From Chloroflexi bacterium 44-23 (GTDB lineage Bacteria > Chloroflexota > Anaerolineae > Anaerolineales > Anaerolineaceae), in assembly GCA_001899005.1 (NCBI GenBank), contig MKUW01000021.1, forward strand, positions 124,001 through 188,000: a stretch of DNA of 64,000 bases, in the 5' to 3' direction. The notes under the pieces were generated by a model. That model had not been told where the DNA came from. It made no database searches and saw nothing but the letters and a program-made list of their open reading frames with translations. Numbering within the stretch: position 1 is the first letter of the stretch; every line of letters begins with the position of its first letter. A program made the position numbers and the translations under genes. This document shows positions 10,001 to 18,838 of this stretch, piece after piece.

Positions 10001-11436
10001 TTAATTAGTAATTCCTGCTCGGATTCCGGCAAGATTTGGAGAAGGGAGACTGGTTTTTGCGGATCGTGTGTTATTTCTTCAAGCAGCGTGCAATAACTTT
10101 GTGCTAAACGAGCGATCATATCTCTGTCAAAAAGGTCTGTCGCATATTCCAGGGAGATGATTATTTCATCATTTGTCTCAGCAGCCATCATCATCAATTC
10201 AAATGGCGCAGTACGGTGGGCAATATGCACAGAACGAATCGAGAGACCTTCCAGATCAATTTGCTGGCTGCCTTGTCCTAACATAAATGGACCAGCATTT
10301 TTTTTGGGAATGATAGGGGGCGCTTGTTGCCATGAAAAAACCGTCTGAATCAGCGGAGAACGACTGAGTTCCCGGTTTGGCTGAAGGTTTTGTACCAACT
10401 CAGCAAAAGGATACCAATCATATTGACTGCCTTCTTCGATGGATTGGTGTACTTTGTTTAATAATTCCAGAAAATTCATCTCATCCGAAAAAGCAGTTCG
10501 GACGATCATTTGATTGACAAAATACCCGACAACACGAATGGTAGAAAGATTCCTGCCAGCTTTTGGGAAACCCACCAAGATATCCTTCTGACCCGTGTAA
10601 CGATATAAAAGGGCTTGGTAGGCAGCGAATAGAACTGTATAGAAGGGTACTTTTTGTTTTTCTGCCAAGTTGCGGAGTTTGTGTGTTCGTTCCCTATTAA
10701 GATGGAAAAAATGAACAGCACCTTGGCCGGTTAATTCCGTTGGCCGGGGCAAGCTGGTAGAGAGGTTAAGGGTGGGAAGTTCACCTGACAAATTATTGCG
10801 CCAATAATTCCAGGCTGCTTCCCCTTGTTTGCCCCCTAATTTATCTTTTTCTCGGATCATATTATCTTGATAGGTTTTATGGAGCGTCCGTAAGGAGGCC
10901 GGAATCCCGCTTGTCTCCTCACGATAAATACCGGCTACTTCCGACATAATGATCGCACTTGACCATAGGTCAGCTACTATATGATGAAATACAAAAAGAA
11001 TTAAAGGCTGCCTTTTTATTTTTTTCATCTCATCATCAAAAAAAAGAGGGGCGTTCAAAATCACCGTCACGCGCCAGGTTGGCCCCTTTTCTAAATCAAA
11101 GGGGCGGTATGCTTCTTCCTTTATAAACTCGTCCAGTTGATCTGGATGCCATATAGCCCCCTTCTGCAAGCTATAAGAGATCTCCATGGCAGGTTGTACA
11201 CGTTGAACCGGTTCTCCCTGTTCGATTGTAAACAAGGTTCGCAGCATAGGATGCCGCTCTGCAAGTTTTTGTAGGGATTTTTTTAAAGCTTCCAGATCCG
11301 TATCATCTGGCACTGCAACCGCCGCGGCAATATGATAGGCAACATTGGTAGGGGCCAATTTATAATGAAACCACAATGCGGATTGTCCACGTGAAAGCGG
11401 ATAACTTTGAAATTGAGTTGATTTATTGGTTTGCAT
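4009..11436 (-). CDS. Nonribosomal peptide synthetase, predicted C-A-T-E-C-T-TE
   Basis: C motif HHIVADLWS; A motifs YVIYTSGSSGRPKGV and NGYGPTE; T motif FFELGGDSIMS; E-type HHLAIDAVSW; second C HHALLDGWS; second T FFELGGDSLSG; TE motif GWSVGGVVAYE. Confidence 0.95.
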   Translation of the reverse strand: MQTNKSTQFQSYPLSRGQSALWFHYKLAPTNVAYHIAAAVAVPDDTDLEALKKSLQKLAERHPMLRTLFTIEQGEPVQRVQPAMEISYSLQKGAIWHPDQLDEFIKEEAYRPFDLEKGPTWRVTVILNAPLFFDDEMKKIKRQPLILFVFHHIVADLWSSAIIMSEVAGIYREETSGIPASLRTLHKTYQDNMIREKDKLGGKQGEAAWNYWRNNLSGELPTLNLSTSLPRPTELTGQGAVHFFHLNRERTHKLRNLAEKQKVPFYTVLFAAYQALLYRYTGQKDILVGFPKAGRNLSTIRVVGYFVNQMIVRTAFSDEMNFLELLNKVHQSIEEGSQYDWYPFAELVQNLQPNRELSRSPLIQTVFSWQQAPPIIPKKNAGPFMLGQGSQQIDLEGLSIRSVHIAHRTAPFELMMMAAETNDEIIISLEYATDLFDRDMIARLAQSYCTLLEEITHDPQKPVSLLQILPESEQELLINQWNDTESAYPDSVCLHELFEKQVQRSPHALAVVHGEDQLTYKELNQKANQLAYLLREKGVDKNGIVGIYLESSVSMVVAILGVLKAGGAYLPLDPGFPNQRLDFIIAEAKPIFIITTQEQHAIMPDFQDSVICLDSALNKQNIKKRPNLMLNHAPDQLAYVIYTSGSSGRPKGVMLAHRGVVNLLADFQRRQSIQPGEQCSWWTSPSFDVSVYEIFSPLLAGGVLFVIPEKIRLIASKLFTWMVENQIHSAYLPPFLMEDFSKWAINHPNASSLRRLLVGVEPIPDRLLRTICNQIPGLCLLNGYGPTETTICSTLYQVDPAAPHNGNTPIGKPVANTKIYLLNETLQVVPQGMPGEILIGGVGISSGYIHQPDLTVERFISSPFIKGETLYRTGDVARYLPDGNLLFMGRADSQVKFHGMRIELGEIEMVLSQHKDVKQAVVLLLNHPQSHVKQLVAYIVPKKGKFISPTKLSQFMSQQLPRSMVPTAFVPLESFPLTPSAKIDRQVLLKMDYVLSKQSESLDVPNNEKEQIFVLIWQKVLGIDKVSVEDNFFELGGDSIMSILVVIHAEEAGLKINPQHIFQAPTIKQLAALAEQVTPAHNPPELNDDSGPIYFTPIQHWFFEQNFANPHHWNQSILFVAEKPLQIHHLSAAAAVVINQHDVFRMRYYPANSGWRPEILDKVEVPCDLFDFSNFPPLQQDDALKKQIETQQQSLNIATGPLIRLVYFNVGKDRPGRLLIVVHHLAIDAVSWHILLPDLQKAYLQSEKGNPVTVSPTTASYKAWAQQLKTYANSPQFLKETNFWEKTLVMDTPSLPIDFDFTDQSLSDLNKESTARQVTRSLSEEETRILLREAPAAFGAEILDFLLTAMARAFKNWTGEDTLAIDLEAHGRENIVKGIHLTRSVGWFTTLYPIYLSLSRNPDQGEAIKLIKEQLRLVPRHGVGYGVFRYLSPFAKKLDQLKQATPGIRFNYLGQLPEKDSESNLLGFAPEAAEFQRSAANHRPHLIEIDASIYQGKLQVNWTYSDRLHKKITMERFATFFLNELRSLITYAQNPKIWGYTPSDFPDIKRTQSDLDALVDAASLVQTSPHKRNLEAIYPLSSMQRSMVLPTLFTPESDVYVQQIIFTFLGTLDMPAFQKAWQFMLNRHAILRTSFIWQGAKDLVQVVHKHLPLEIELQDWENFPPLKQTERFDKRIQVERKRGFDLSSPPLFRLFVLRVSDGVYRILFTHHHALLDGWSLPTLFKELFTAYEGLTQHKEISLPPVKPYRDYISWLQSQDLSKAEAFWQNALSGISKTPLSPVRETSSPGVGKLSTAELKKNLSVHTTSKLKTFARKQQLTLGTIMQGAWAILLSRAFQRDEILFGITIGGRPYELKGVESMVGLFINTLPLKITVSPNILLIEWLQQIQKTALNIQQYGYTPLLKIPGWVGIPHNTFLFESILVFENYPAFHEMLESFDGLAIRDIRSVEKTTYPLTVAITPGEKINLRILYDLDKFKANFVQQLIDELIQILELIVTGSNQPLFNLLSLNEPDFHLHLKDGVSPNEVKSKNQTGGMAEKDTTHQNTGFDISNKSLERYLSQLWGELLNIKEVKRYDNFFELGGDSLSGAICVSQLQDALNESVSLTAIFEAPTVFALSNYLIQHHPKGVSEFLGIEINHSERVERTKLPTSLVPIQPKGSKPPLFCIHPAGGVVFPYYTLAAYMGKEQPVYGIQDPQLFDSQHESKSIETMAAHYVEVLKTIQPEGPYNLLGWSVGGVVAYEMAQQLTKQGQLVNNLIMLDTNAPHLANDHHSETSIIEKLKQVKEWGLSIPNQIQKKWFAIDPILNYMRSGLFLLSSYGNRKNGSGQRKPKLKDLLGWAVLDTWRTRLLQEAEIAQTVSQEESLLLIKMPGVRRILKLIRKHQQIVQQYTAQPYRGNITLFRAVDFDSDGNEKQVSALGWQQLVEGQMTVHPIQANHVAFLVKPTVKTLAQELSECLDQNAVQSQRINDLTET

Positions 11437-11578
11437 AATTTGTGGGTTGTATGACTTGTTTTAACAATTACGATGTTCCTCCACGCTCTTTCATATCACC
11501 GGTTCGTTTTGATCTGTATTATTTGAATGGGGAGAAAAAACCGACTTAACTTGACCTATATTTGTTTATTAATCCAAA

Positions 11579-12592
11579 TTAATACGATTGATACCAATTT
11601 TGGTTAACTTCAGCCAAATCTGCCAGGGAGTCTGACCATTTCTTCCACCAGGGTTTTCCATATTTTCCTGCAATATCATGCAAAATTCGCAATCGTTCGC
11701 GACCAACGCTGGATAACCACTCACGTCGTTCTCTCGCATCAGGTTTGTACATCGCCTCTTCCCAAATGGCCCTACCACCAAGAAAGCCGGAGGCACCGGC
11801 CTGGCAGGCGATTTTAACCTGCCTGGCAAATGTTTCAAAATCGACGCCCGCACTGAGTAATATCCAAGGAGACAACGAAGCGGCATCAAGTCGCGCACAT
11901 GCTTCTCGGATCACTCCTTCGTCCTGCTCGAACGCCATATCCACAGGAAATTCAGCCTTTAACACATCAATACCCAACGGTGTGAGATCCCGTGCGGATT
12001 GAACAACCAATTCTGATTTTTTCATCGCAAAACGAGCAGCATCATTTCTTTCTACTGACAGTGGGTACGCAATGGGTTCGATTAAAAAAGGTATATCGGC
12101 ACGAACGCAATCTTCGCCTACCTGTTGTGTAACCGCCCTTTGTTTGGCAGCATTCTCCTTCAGATCAGGGCGATAATAAAGCAAAATTTTTACCGCGGAA
12201 GCGCCCGTTCGTTTTATTTTTTCGATGCTCCAATCTTGCAGCAAGGTGGTAGTCCTCCCCTGTGCATCTACTTCATACCCGGATTCCTCCAGACTTACCA
12301 GCAAACCAACATTTCCGGGGAGAACTCCAGCGATGATCGATTGAGCAGCACCGTAGACAGGATCGAGAAGAACCGCTGTTGATTCCGGAGCAAGTTCTTC
12401 TGTAAGATCTGTTTTATATTCCACCAGTGTGCTGGCAGGCACTTGTTCAGGTTCGGTTATGTCAATCATGCGCTGCATCGAACCGCGATGATCCATCGCG
12501 CACATCGCAAAGATGCCGGCCTGGTCGGAGATTTGTTGTAACCCGCGTATCTTTCCCATCGTAAATTGTTTCGCCATTGAGTTACTCCACAT
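11579..12592 (-). CDS. LacD-like tagatose/fructose bisphosphate aldolase family protein
   Basis: KIRGLQQISDQAGIFAMCAMDHRGSM, AVKILLYYRPD, ILLSAGVDFETFARQV. Confidence 0.8.
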   Translation of the reverse strand: MWSNSMAKQFTMGKIRGLQQISDQAGIFAMCAMDHRGSMQRMIDITEPEQVPASTLVEYKTDLTEELAPESTAVLLDPVYGAAQSIIAGVLPGNVGLLVSLEESGYEVDAQGRTTTLLQDWSIEKIKRTGASAVKILLYYRPDLKENAAKQRAVTQQVGEDCVRADIPFLIEPIAYPLSVERNDAARFAMKKSELVVQSARDLTPLGIDVLKAEFPVDMAFEQDEGVIREACARLDAASLSPWILLSAGVDFETFARQVKIACQAGASGFLGGRAIWEEAMYKPDARERREWLSSVGRERLRILHDIAGKYGKPWWKKWSDSLADLAEVNQNWYQSY

Positions 12593-13649
12593 CTTTCTTT
12601 AACTTTTGTTCTCCCACAAAATCGCTCATAATACCAAACGCCTTGTTTGTCTTGGCAATCGATTTTTTTCCGTCTTGCTCAATACCGGTTAAGGCACGGA
12701 TGGCATCAATCGTTTCAGGCACAACAATGGCTTGGTTATAAACCTGGTAATTGTAAAATAACTCGTTTCCCTTCACCGTGAGACTATCTTCCCAAAGACC
12801 TACTTCCCACATATCCCCCCGGGAGCGTCCGAGATCAGTCATCAATTCAATGGTACTGTTAAGTGCCACCAGACCATCCGAGGCATTTAAGAAAGCGATC
12901 CGGGAATCGTTCCGAAACGCCTTTAAAACCTCTTCTTTTGTGGCTTCACGGGTAAGTTCTACACTCCAGGCATGGAGATGGCTGTTGGTGTGGGCCGCTT
13001 TTACCGCAATCGTCACGACATCCAAATCCGGGTCTACTTTTTGGGCATCCGGCCCCTGATGAGAGGGAATTTCTTTTTCCGGGACAACTGTATTCATAAT
13101 GCCGGAATGATCTGATTCCCACGGGTCAGTCGCCCGGCGAACGAGTACGCCACGCGCTTTCTTGAGCAAGCCTGCCCTTTTTAGGGCGCCTAGCGTACGG
13201 ACAATGCTGGTGGTATTACATGAAACCACCCGGGTTGTATCCCTGCCTACTGCGGAAGCATAGTTTGACCGCGCCACAAAGGAGTGTCCGGTGAGTTCGT
13301 GTTTTTCTCCTCCCTGAAAAATGGATTTTACGCCGTGTTTTTGGTACAACGCCAGATTCTTGGCTCCAATGCCTTTTGGGGTAGCATCTGCAACAATATC
13401 AATTTGATCCAGTATTTTCTCCATCGTCCCCCGCAAATGAATGCCGTCTTGGCGCATTTCATCCGCTGCTTGCTTGGTGGATGCATAAATAGGGTATCCT
13501 TTCTCCACCGCTACTTTAATACGCCAATCGCTAACGACATCCGCCACACCGACCAATTCCATATCGTCTTGAAGGGACACAGCATCGGCGATCCGTTTTC
13601 CGATGACGCCATACCCATTTACCAATACTTTTACTTTTTTAGTAGACAT
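12582..13649 (-). CDS. Archaeal-type (type II) glyceraldehyde-3-phosphate dehydrogenase
   Basis: VLVNGYGVIGKRIADAV, AVEKGYPIYA, catalytic SCNTTSIVRTL rather than ASCTTN; overlaps the aldolase ORF by 11 bp. Confidence 0.85.
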   Translation of the reverse strand: MSTKKVKVLVNGYGVIGKRIADAVSLQDDMELVGVADVVSDWRIKVAVEKGYPIYASTKQAADEMRQDGIHLRGTMEKILDQIDIVADATPKGIGAKNLALYQKHGVKSIFQGGEKHELTGHSFVARSNYASAVGRDTTRVVSCNTTSIVRTLGALKRAGLLKKARGVLVRRATDPWESDHSGIMNTVVPEKEIPSHQGPDAQKVDPDLDVVTIAVKAAHTNSHLHAWSVELTREATKEEVLKAFRNDSRIAFLNASDGLVALNSTIELMTDLGRSRGDMWEVGLWEDSLTVKGNELFYNYQVYNQAIVVPETIDAIRALTGIEQDGKKSIAKTNKAFGIMSDFVGEQKLKKDVE

Positions 13650-13836
13650 TTTCTCTCCTTTAATCTATTTTATAAAATAACCTTTCCTGGTATTTACTTA
13701 GAAAAATAACGTAGTGCCGAGCCCCCACAGGTTAATTCGTGTAAATACCTTGGAGTCGTTCGACCAGCCAGATAATTAATTCAGTCCAGAAAGGGAAAAC
13801 GAAACCAAGGGTCATAATCGCGGATTTACAGGGTTA

Positions 13837-14379
13837 TTAACCCTCCTTTTCCACTGAAGAAGGCACTCTCACCGGAAATCCCAATGTAAGCCAGTCATGC
13901 ATACCTCCCCGGTAGTACATTAACTTTTCTGCCGGATATCCCGCTTCCAATAATGCCCGGATTGCCCAGGGAGACTGCGGACATTGTGGGCCGTTACAAA
14001 ATAAGATCGTCATTTGATCTCTATTTAGTTCACTTATTCTTTCCCCTGCTTCTGTAAAGGGGATATTTTTTGCACCAGGCAAAGTAGCTTCCTGGAAAAA
14101 GTTTTCAGTTCGCCCATCAATAACAGGCAGCCCGTTTTCGATATGTTTGATTACTTCTAACTCACCCACGGTTTGTACCCCTTCTGCTGCCTGAATTGAT
14201 TGAATCTCACCCCAGGTGCTATCTACGATAACCATACCATCTTGTTGAGGTACCGGCTGTGGAATACTGGGAGATCGTTCGCCAAAATCTTTACGTTTAA
14301 TTTCTTTATGCATAATTATTTCCTTTTGTTTATCTATTTGATTATCTGTTCCTTTTCTTATTTTAAAAAATTTCATCAT
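13837..14379 (-). CDS. Rhodanese-like domain protein
   Basis: LPVIDGRTENFFQEATLPGAKNIPF and active-site loop FCNGPQCPQSPWAIRALLEAGY. Confidence 0.88.
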   Translation of the reverse strand: MMKFFKIRKGTDNQIDKQKEIIMHKEIKRKDFGERSPSIPQPVPQQDGMVIVDSTWGEIQSIQAAEGVQTVGELEVIKHIENGLPVIDGRTENFFQEATLPGAKNIPFTEAGERISELNRDQMTILFCNGPQCPQSPWAIRALLEAGYPAEKLMYYRGGMHDWLTLGFPVRVPSSVEKEG

Positions 14380-14411
14380 TTAATATTTTTGATCGCATAC
14401 ATTTATTGGAA

Positions 14412-14459
14412 AGAACAGGGGTAACTTGCTATATTTGTCAAGTCTGTATCCCCTGTTCT
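14412..14459. terminator. Hairpin terminator (possibly bidirectional)
   Basis: AGAACAGGGG ... CCCCTGTTCT followed by a T run on the + strand. Confidence 0.65.
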
Positions 14460-14475
14460 TTTTTTATGCTCTTTA

Positions 14476-14967
14476 TCAACTTTCTTGTCTTTTAACAGTT
14501 AGTTTGTTCATTACGTCATTAACTCCCATTACCGGAAGAGCTAAATCTTCTGCCCGGCGCTTCGAATTCCAATCATCCACTGTACCCACGAGCGTGACAA
14601 TGCCATTCTCAGAACTAACATGAATACTAGAAGCATCGAGCCAAGAATCTACGGTTAAGACCCTTTCTATCTCTGCTTTGATCTGCTCGTCGTTGGGTTG
14701 TGCCGGTCCTTTGCCACGATGTGGCCCCATTTTTCCTTTGTGTTTACTTCCACACATGGGACAGCGACCTTTTTTACCCATTCCCCTCTTTTTCATAGAT
14801 CGCATATGTTCTTTTTTTTCCATCATTCCCATTCCAGTATGTTTTTCCCCTTGTGATTTTTCTTGAGTCTGTTGCATGTTTTGTTTTTTCATTATATTTT
14901 TTCTTCCAGTGATCCTTTCGTTCCTTCTTGAGATAAATTCTCTTGTTTCATAATTTAATAGTAACAA
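14476..14967 (-). CDS. BON-domain protein
   Basis: IKAEIERVLTVDSWLDASSIHVSSENGIVTLVGTVDDWNSKRRAEDLA; the true start may be internal (MKKQNMQ). Confidence 0.8.
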   Translation of the reverse strand: MLLLNYETREFISRRNERITGRKNIMKKQNMQQTQEKSQGEKHTGMGMMEKKEHMRSMKKRGMGKKGRCPMCGSKHKGKMGPHRGKGPAQPNDEQIKAEIERVLTVDSWLDASSIHVSSENGIVTLVGTVDDWNSKRRAEDLALPVMGVNDVMNKLTVKRQES

Positions 14968-15047
14968 GGTAAATTAAAGTTTATTTGAATTATTCTTAAA
15001 GATTGTGTAAAGATTAATCTATGAGACTAACCACGTTCTCATGGTTA

Positions 15048-15557
15048 CTACGGTATTGTCTTTAAGAAAGCCAAAAGATCTTCCAGATCTTGATCATTAA
15101 TCGCCCAACGTGGCATATCTGTGTTGAGTGTGTCACCATCCGGGTGTTTACCCTCAACAACTGCGCTGCGGAAGCTATCAATGCTATAACCACCAGGCTG
15201 GGGCGTTTCCCCAGATTCTTCGTTCATCATCTCGATGAGTGCATCTCCGTTAATCGGTGGTGCATACATAACCTGCATTGGCATCGTATGCTGACCTCCG
15301 CTGCCTGTAGGACCATGACAAGTTGCACAAGTCAGATAAGAGCCCATCATCATGCCACTAAAGTCCGGACCATCGGAATAGGGAATTTGTTCTCCCTTCC
15401 CGTCCAATCCGGTAAAATAAATTCGTTCGCCGTTCGCCACACCAGAAAGTTCAGTTCCAGTCTGATCAGCTGATTGGCGCGATAAACCAGTACAACCGGT
15501 AATGACAATACCGATCAAAACCAGCATTGCTCCCAGAGTAATCATTTTTACTTTCAT
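15048..15557 (-). CDS. Lipoprotein c-type cytochrome
   Basis: Lipobox-like IVITGC and haem motif CATCH; MPRWAINDQDLEDLLAFLKT. Confidence 0.85.
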   Translation of the reverse strand: MKVKMITLGAMLVLIGIVITGCTGLSRQSADQTGTELSGVANGERIYFTGLDGKGEQIPYSDGPDFSGMMMGSYLTCATCHGPTGSGGQHTMPMQVMYAPPINGDALIEMMNEESGETPQPGGYSIDSFRSAVVEGKHPDGDTLNTDMPRWAINDQDLEDLLAFLKTIP

Positions 15558-15784
15558 TCGTTTTCTCCTAATTTCTTAACAAAATTTCGTGAATTTCCCC
15601 TATCATTATTTATAATTTCCTCCTTCTTAACTATATACTGCATTACGATCAAATAATAGTGGGAATTTCCCTATATGAAATCAGGGCTTTCCCCAAACAT
15701 GTTCTTTATCCCTTTTTGTAAATCAGATATTTTTTTGCATAAGAATGAGTAAACATTAAAATATAAAGAGCATTACAGTTGAGC

Positions 15785-16303
15785 TTACTTATTTTCAGTT
15801 ACGGTTATCCACCATTGATATTCACGTTCATCCTTTCCCCATTGGCTCTTAAAATAATCAAGGATCATTGCCGCTTGTTCCTGAGTCAATTGATCATCAA
15901 ATGCCGGCATCGTTCCACCATACAGTTTAGCACCACCTTCTAAAACAATTCTTTGAAGAATTGCATCTGAATGATGCCACGTATGACCGCTATTATCTTG
16001 CGGGGGCGGCGGAAGTGTGCCGTCTTCTAAAGGTATCTTCCAATTTAACGCTCCCTCCAAATTAATCCCATGGCAGCTTGCGCAGTACTCCATGTAAAGC
16101 TGCTCTCCTTCGCTTATGTTTTCTGGTATGAGATCTGCCACAGGAGGAACTTCGGTACCATTGATAATTACACCATTGTTATTTACTGTTTTATTGCCGG
16201 GAGAATCCGGCACACAGGCATTAAGCAGCAGCGCCAGAATGCTAAAGGAAATAGTGCTTAATTTTAACCGTCCAAAAAATCGTTTCATAATATCCACTTC
16301 CAA
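15785..16303 (-). CDS. Monohaem c-type cytochrome
   Basis: Lipobox-like LLLNAC, haem motif CASCH, MPAFDDQLTQEQAAMILDYFKS. Confidence 0.87.
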   Translation of the reverse strand: MEVDIMKRFFGRLKLSTISFSILALLLNACVPDSPGNKTVNNNGVIINGTEVPPVADLIPENISEGEQLYMEYCASCHGINLEGALNWKIPLEDGTLPPPPQDNSGHTWHHSDAILQRIVLEGGAKLYGGTMPAFDDQLTQEQAAMILDYFKSQWGKDEREYQWWITVTENK

Positions 16304-16381
16304 CTTTACAAAATTGCTTTTAAGAAAAAAGAAGGATTAAGAACTCCAATTGATACGAGCAGACAATAAACAGCCTCCTCT

Positions 16382-17128
16382 TTATAATGAAACTCCTTTT
16401 TTTTCTTCATCAGTAGAATCAATCCAGGTATATAACATCCAAAGTGAAGCAGCTAAAACCATTAGCGCAATAATCTGAGATACCCGAAAACCACTCCAGA
16501 TTGTGCTGTCACCTCTAAAGGCTTCTATGAATAAACGCGAAGCGGATGAGAGGGCAATTACCAGCCAGAAACTACGTCCGCTGCCCGGTTTCAAAGGATA
16601 TTTCAAAATAATGAACAGAATAATTATCGCAAGCAGGGTTTCATAGATTTGAGTAGGATGACGATATTCGTTCCAGAGATAAATTGACCACAGTGTATCG
16701 GATGGTATCCCAAAAGCATCTCCGCTTAGTAAATGAGCCAGACCCTGAAACACCAAAAATACTGCCAAAGCTGGCGCCAGGGCATCCAAAGCGAGGCGAA
16801 CACCTAGTTTTTTGCGTTGCCCATAGAGGAATGCAGCAAACAACCCAATCATCAATCCTTCAGGGATAGAGAGTGTTTCCGGGGTAAGTGCAAAAAGACT
16901 TAATGGATTAGAGATGTAAGCGTTTATAAACCTGGCAGCATAAGCTGCCCTTGCCCCGATCAGACCAGCAATTAAACCGATAAAGATCAAATTGGAAATT
17001 AGATCGGATTTGATACCTATTCTCAACGCGCGTTTTTCCGCAATCCAAGAACCGAACCACACTCCTATTAATAAGGATAGACTGGCCAGTGGTAATAAGA
17101 ACGGTCCTAAACGTAGATAAGGTAACAT
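16382..17128 (-). CDS. Divergent Lgt-like membrane protein
   Basis: Multi-TM, GPFLLPLASLSLLIGVWFGSWIAEKRA, HPTQIYE and RLFIEAFRGD motifs resembling Lgt. Confidence 0.65.
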   Translation of the reverse strand: MLPYLRLGPFLLPLASLSLLIGVWFGSWIAEKRALRIGIKSDLISNLIFIGLIAGLIGARAAYAARFINAYISNPLSLFALTPETLSIPEGLMIGLFAAFLYGQRKKLGVRLALDALAPALAVFLVFQGLAHLLSGDAFGIPSDTLWSIYLWNEYRHPTQIYETLLAIIILFIILKYPLKPGSGRSFWLVIALSSASRLFIEAFRGDSTIWSGFRVSQIIALMVLAASLWMLYTWIDSTDEEKKGVSL

Positions 17129-17129
17129 A

Positions 17130-17705
17130 TCACTCAGACTCTTTTAATAAATTTTCGATTTTAGATTGGATCAATGCTTCAGCCATTGGACCTCCCACCA
17201 CTACAGAATGGATCGTGCCGTTCCGGTCAATAAAATATGAACTGGGTAAACCACGCAATTGATAACGCGCACCTACATCTCCCTTACGATCTAAAGGAAT
17301 AGGAAATGTTAAGCCAAATACTTTGGCAAATGCGATTGCGGCTGCTTCGCTATCCTGATTGGTCACATTAACTGCCAGGACAACCAACCCCAAGGGTTCA
17401 AATGCGTTGTAAATTTTTTCGATGGCTGGCATTTCTTCTCGGCACGGTGGACACCAACTAGCCCAAAAATTTACTAATACCACCTTACCGCGTAACTCAG
17501 ACAAAGTAACTTCCCCCCCTCCAGCCAGATCTAACGTGAAATCAGGAGCAATAAATCCTTCCCGAGGAGCCGAAGGCGGAACGGCTTCTACAGAATTTCC
17601 AACAGGAACACGTGAAACGAAAATCCACATAATTCCAACCACCAATATGATCACTGAATAGACGATCCAGCGGCGGCTATCTCGCGATAAATTAATTGTG
17701 GCCAT
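17130..17705 (-). CDS. TlpA/ResA-like thioredoxin
   Basis: NFWASWCPPCREEMPAIEKIY and GLPSSYFIDRNG; internal ATG at 17705 preferred over the ORF start. Confidence 0.9.
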   Translation of the reverse strand: MATINLSRDSRRWIVYSVIILVVGIMWIFVSRVPVGNSVEAVPPSAPREGFIAPDFTLDLAGGGEVTLSELRGKVVLVNFWASWCPPCREEMPAIEKIYNAFEPLGLVVLAVNVTNQDSEAAAIAFAKVFGLTFPIPLDRKGDVGARYQLRGLPSSYFIDRNGTIHSVVVGGPMAEALIQSKIENLLKESE

Positions 17706-18507
17706 TATGATATTCCCCAAAAGCATGACCGCTAAGATAACCAACATAAGCTGGCACAAGCGGCAGAACACACGGTGAAAGGAAAGAGATTAAACCAGCC
17801 ACAACAGCAATAAGGTATGTAGGAGCAGCTGCTCCAAACGGCAGGTCAAGAAACAGTCCATTCTTCTGTGCCCAAATCGCGAGAAAGCTAATTTGATTTG
17901 TGAGTAACATAACCCCAATTAAAAGTAAGAATATCCCGCTAGCGATTTGTATACTGCGCATATGCCGTTGAAATCTACGCACGAAACGGGTAGCGCGTTC
18001 CATGCCCCAGCCAATTATCAAAAAAGGTATACCCAATCCCAGCGAGTAACCAGACGACAAAATTATTCCTTGTCCAACAGTTTCCTGGGAAAAACCAAGC
18101 GTGAGTATTGTGCCCAAGGTAGTGCCTACGCAAGGAGTCCAGCCTGCTGCGAAAAATATACCAATCAATCCGGATGCAAACAGCCCGCCTCTCGCTTGGT
18201 TTTTCCATTGCGGGCGGGTATCGTAATAAAGCCAGGGGATTTTAACAACACCCAAAGTGGAGAGCCCAAACAAAATCACAACAGCACCACCTACCCGGCC
18301 AAGGAAAGATTTATACTCTCCGAAAACCTGCCCCAATAAAGTTGCAGCCCCGCCCCACCCAACGATAAAAACCAAAGAAAATCCCAATACAAATGCCAAG
18401 GCATGTGTAAAAACGATGAGCCTACGGCTTAAAACGTTTGGAAATGGAATATCTGACCGCTTCTCCATATAGTTAATTCCTTTTATTTGGAGGTGTTTTG
18501 AACTCAA
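17692..18507 (-). CDS. CcdA/DsbD-family cytochrome c biogenesis membrane protein
   Basis: GLISFLSPCVLPLVPAYVGYLSG and FAAGWTPCVGTTLGTIL paired Cys motifs. Confidence 0.9.
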   Translation of the reverse strand: MSSKHLQIKGINYMEKRSDIPFPNVLSRRLIVFTHALAFVLGFSLVFIVGWGGAATLLGQVFGEYKSFLGRVGGAVVILFGLSTLGVVKIPWLYYDTRPQWKNQARGGLFASGLIGIFFAAGWTPCVGTTLGTILTLGFSQETVGQGIILSSGYSLGLGIPFLIIGWGMERATRFVRRFQRHMRSIQIASGIFLLLIGVMLLTNQISFLAIWAQKNGLFLDLPFGAAAPTYLIAVVAGLISFLSPCVLPLVPAYVGYLSGHAFGEYHNGHN

Positions 18508-18658
18508 TAATTTCCGATAAAATTTACTTTATTATTTAATTCTGTCTCCTTGCCGCATCAGAAATGGGCAAAAATACCTGCATTTTAGATCCATCAAAGC
18601 TTTTTTTCAAAATCTTCAGGTTACACCCTGAATAAAATGGGTCAAGACCAGATCATTT

Positions 18659-18838
18659 TCATCTCGATTTCTTTTTTATTGGAACACCCATGTCGGGTTT
18701 CGCAAAGTGTTTAGGGTCTTGTTCAAATTGTGCCTGGCAGATGGGACAGCATAAAAAATACTGGGTATGCTCATATTCAACAACTGCGAACGCTTTACCA
18801 CGATTTAATTTTTTTCCGCACACGGGATCTTTTATCAT
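18659..18838 (-). CDS. 59-aa YHS-domain protein (below the supplied ORF-track cutoff)
   Basis: Reverse-complement reading MIKDPVCGKKLNRGKAFAVVEYEHTQYFLCCPICQAQFEQDPKHFAKP... Confidence 0.8.
   Translation of the reverse strand: MIKDPVCGKKLNRGKAFAVVEYEHTQYFLCCPICQAQFEQDPKHFAKPDMGVPIKKKSR

Noticed and set aside
13284-13709. 141-aa plus-strand ORF over the GAPDH gene
   Set aside because: Shadow ORF opposite a conserved enzyme; no domain
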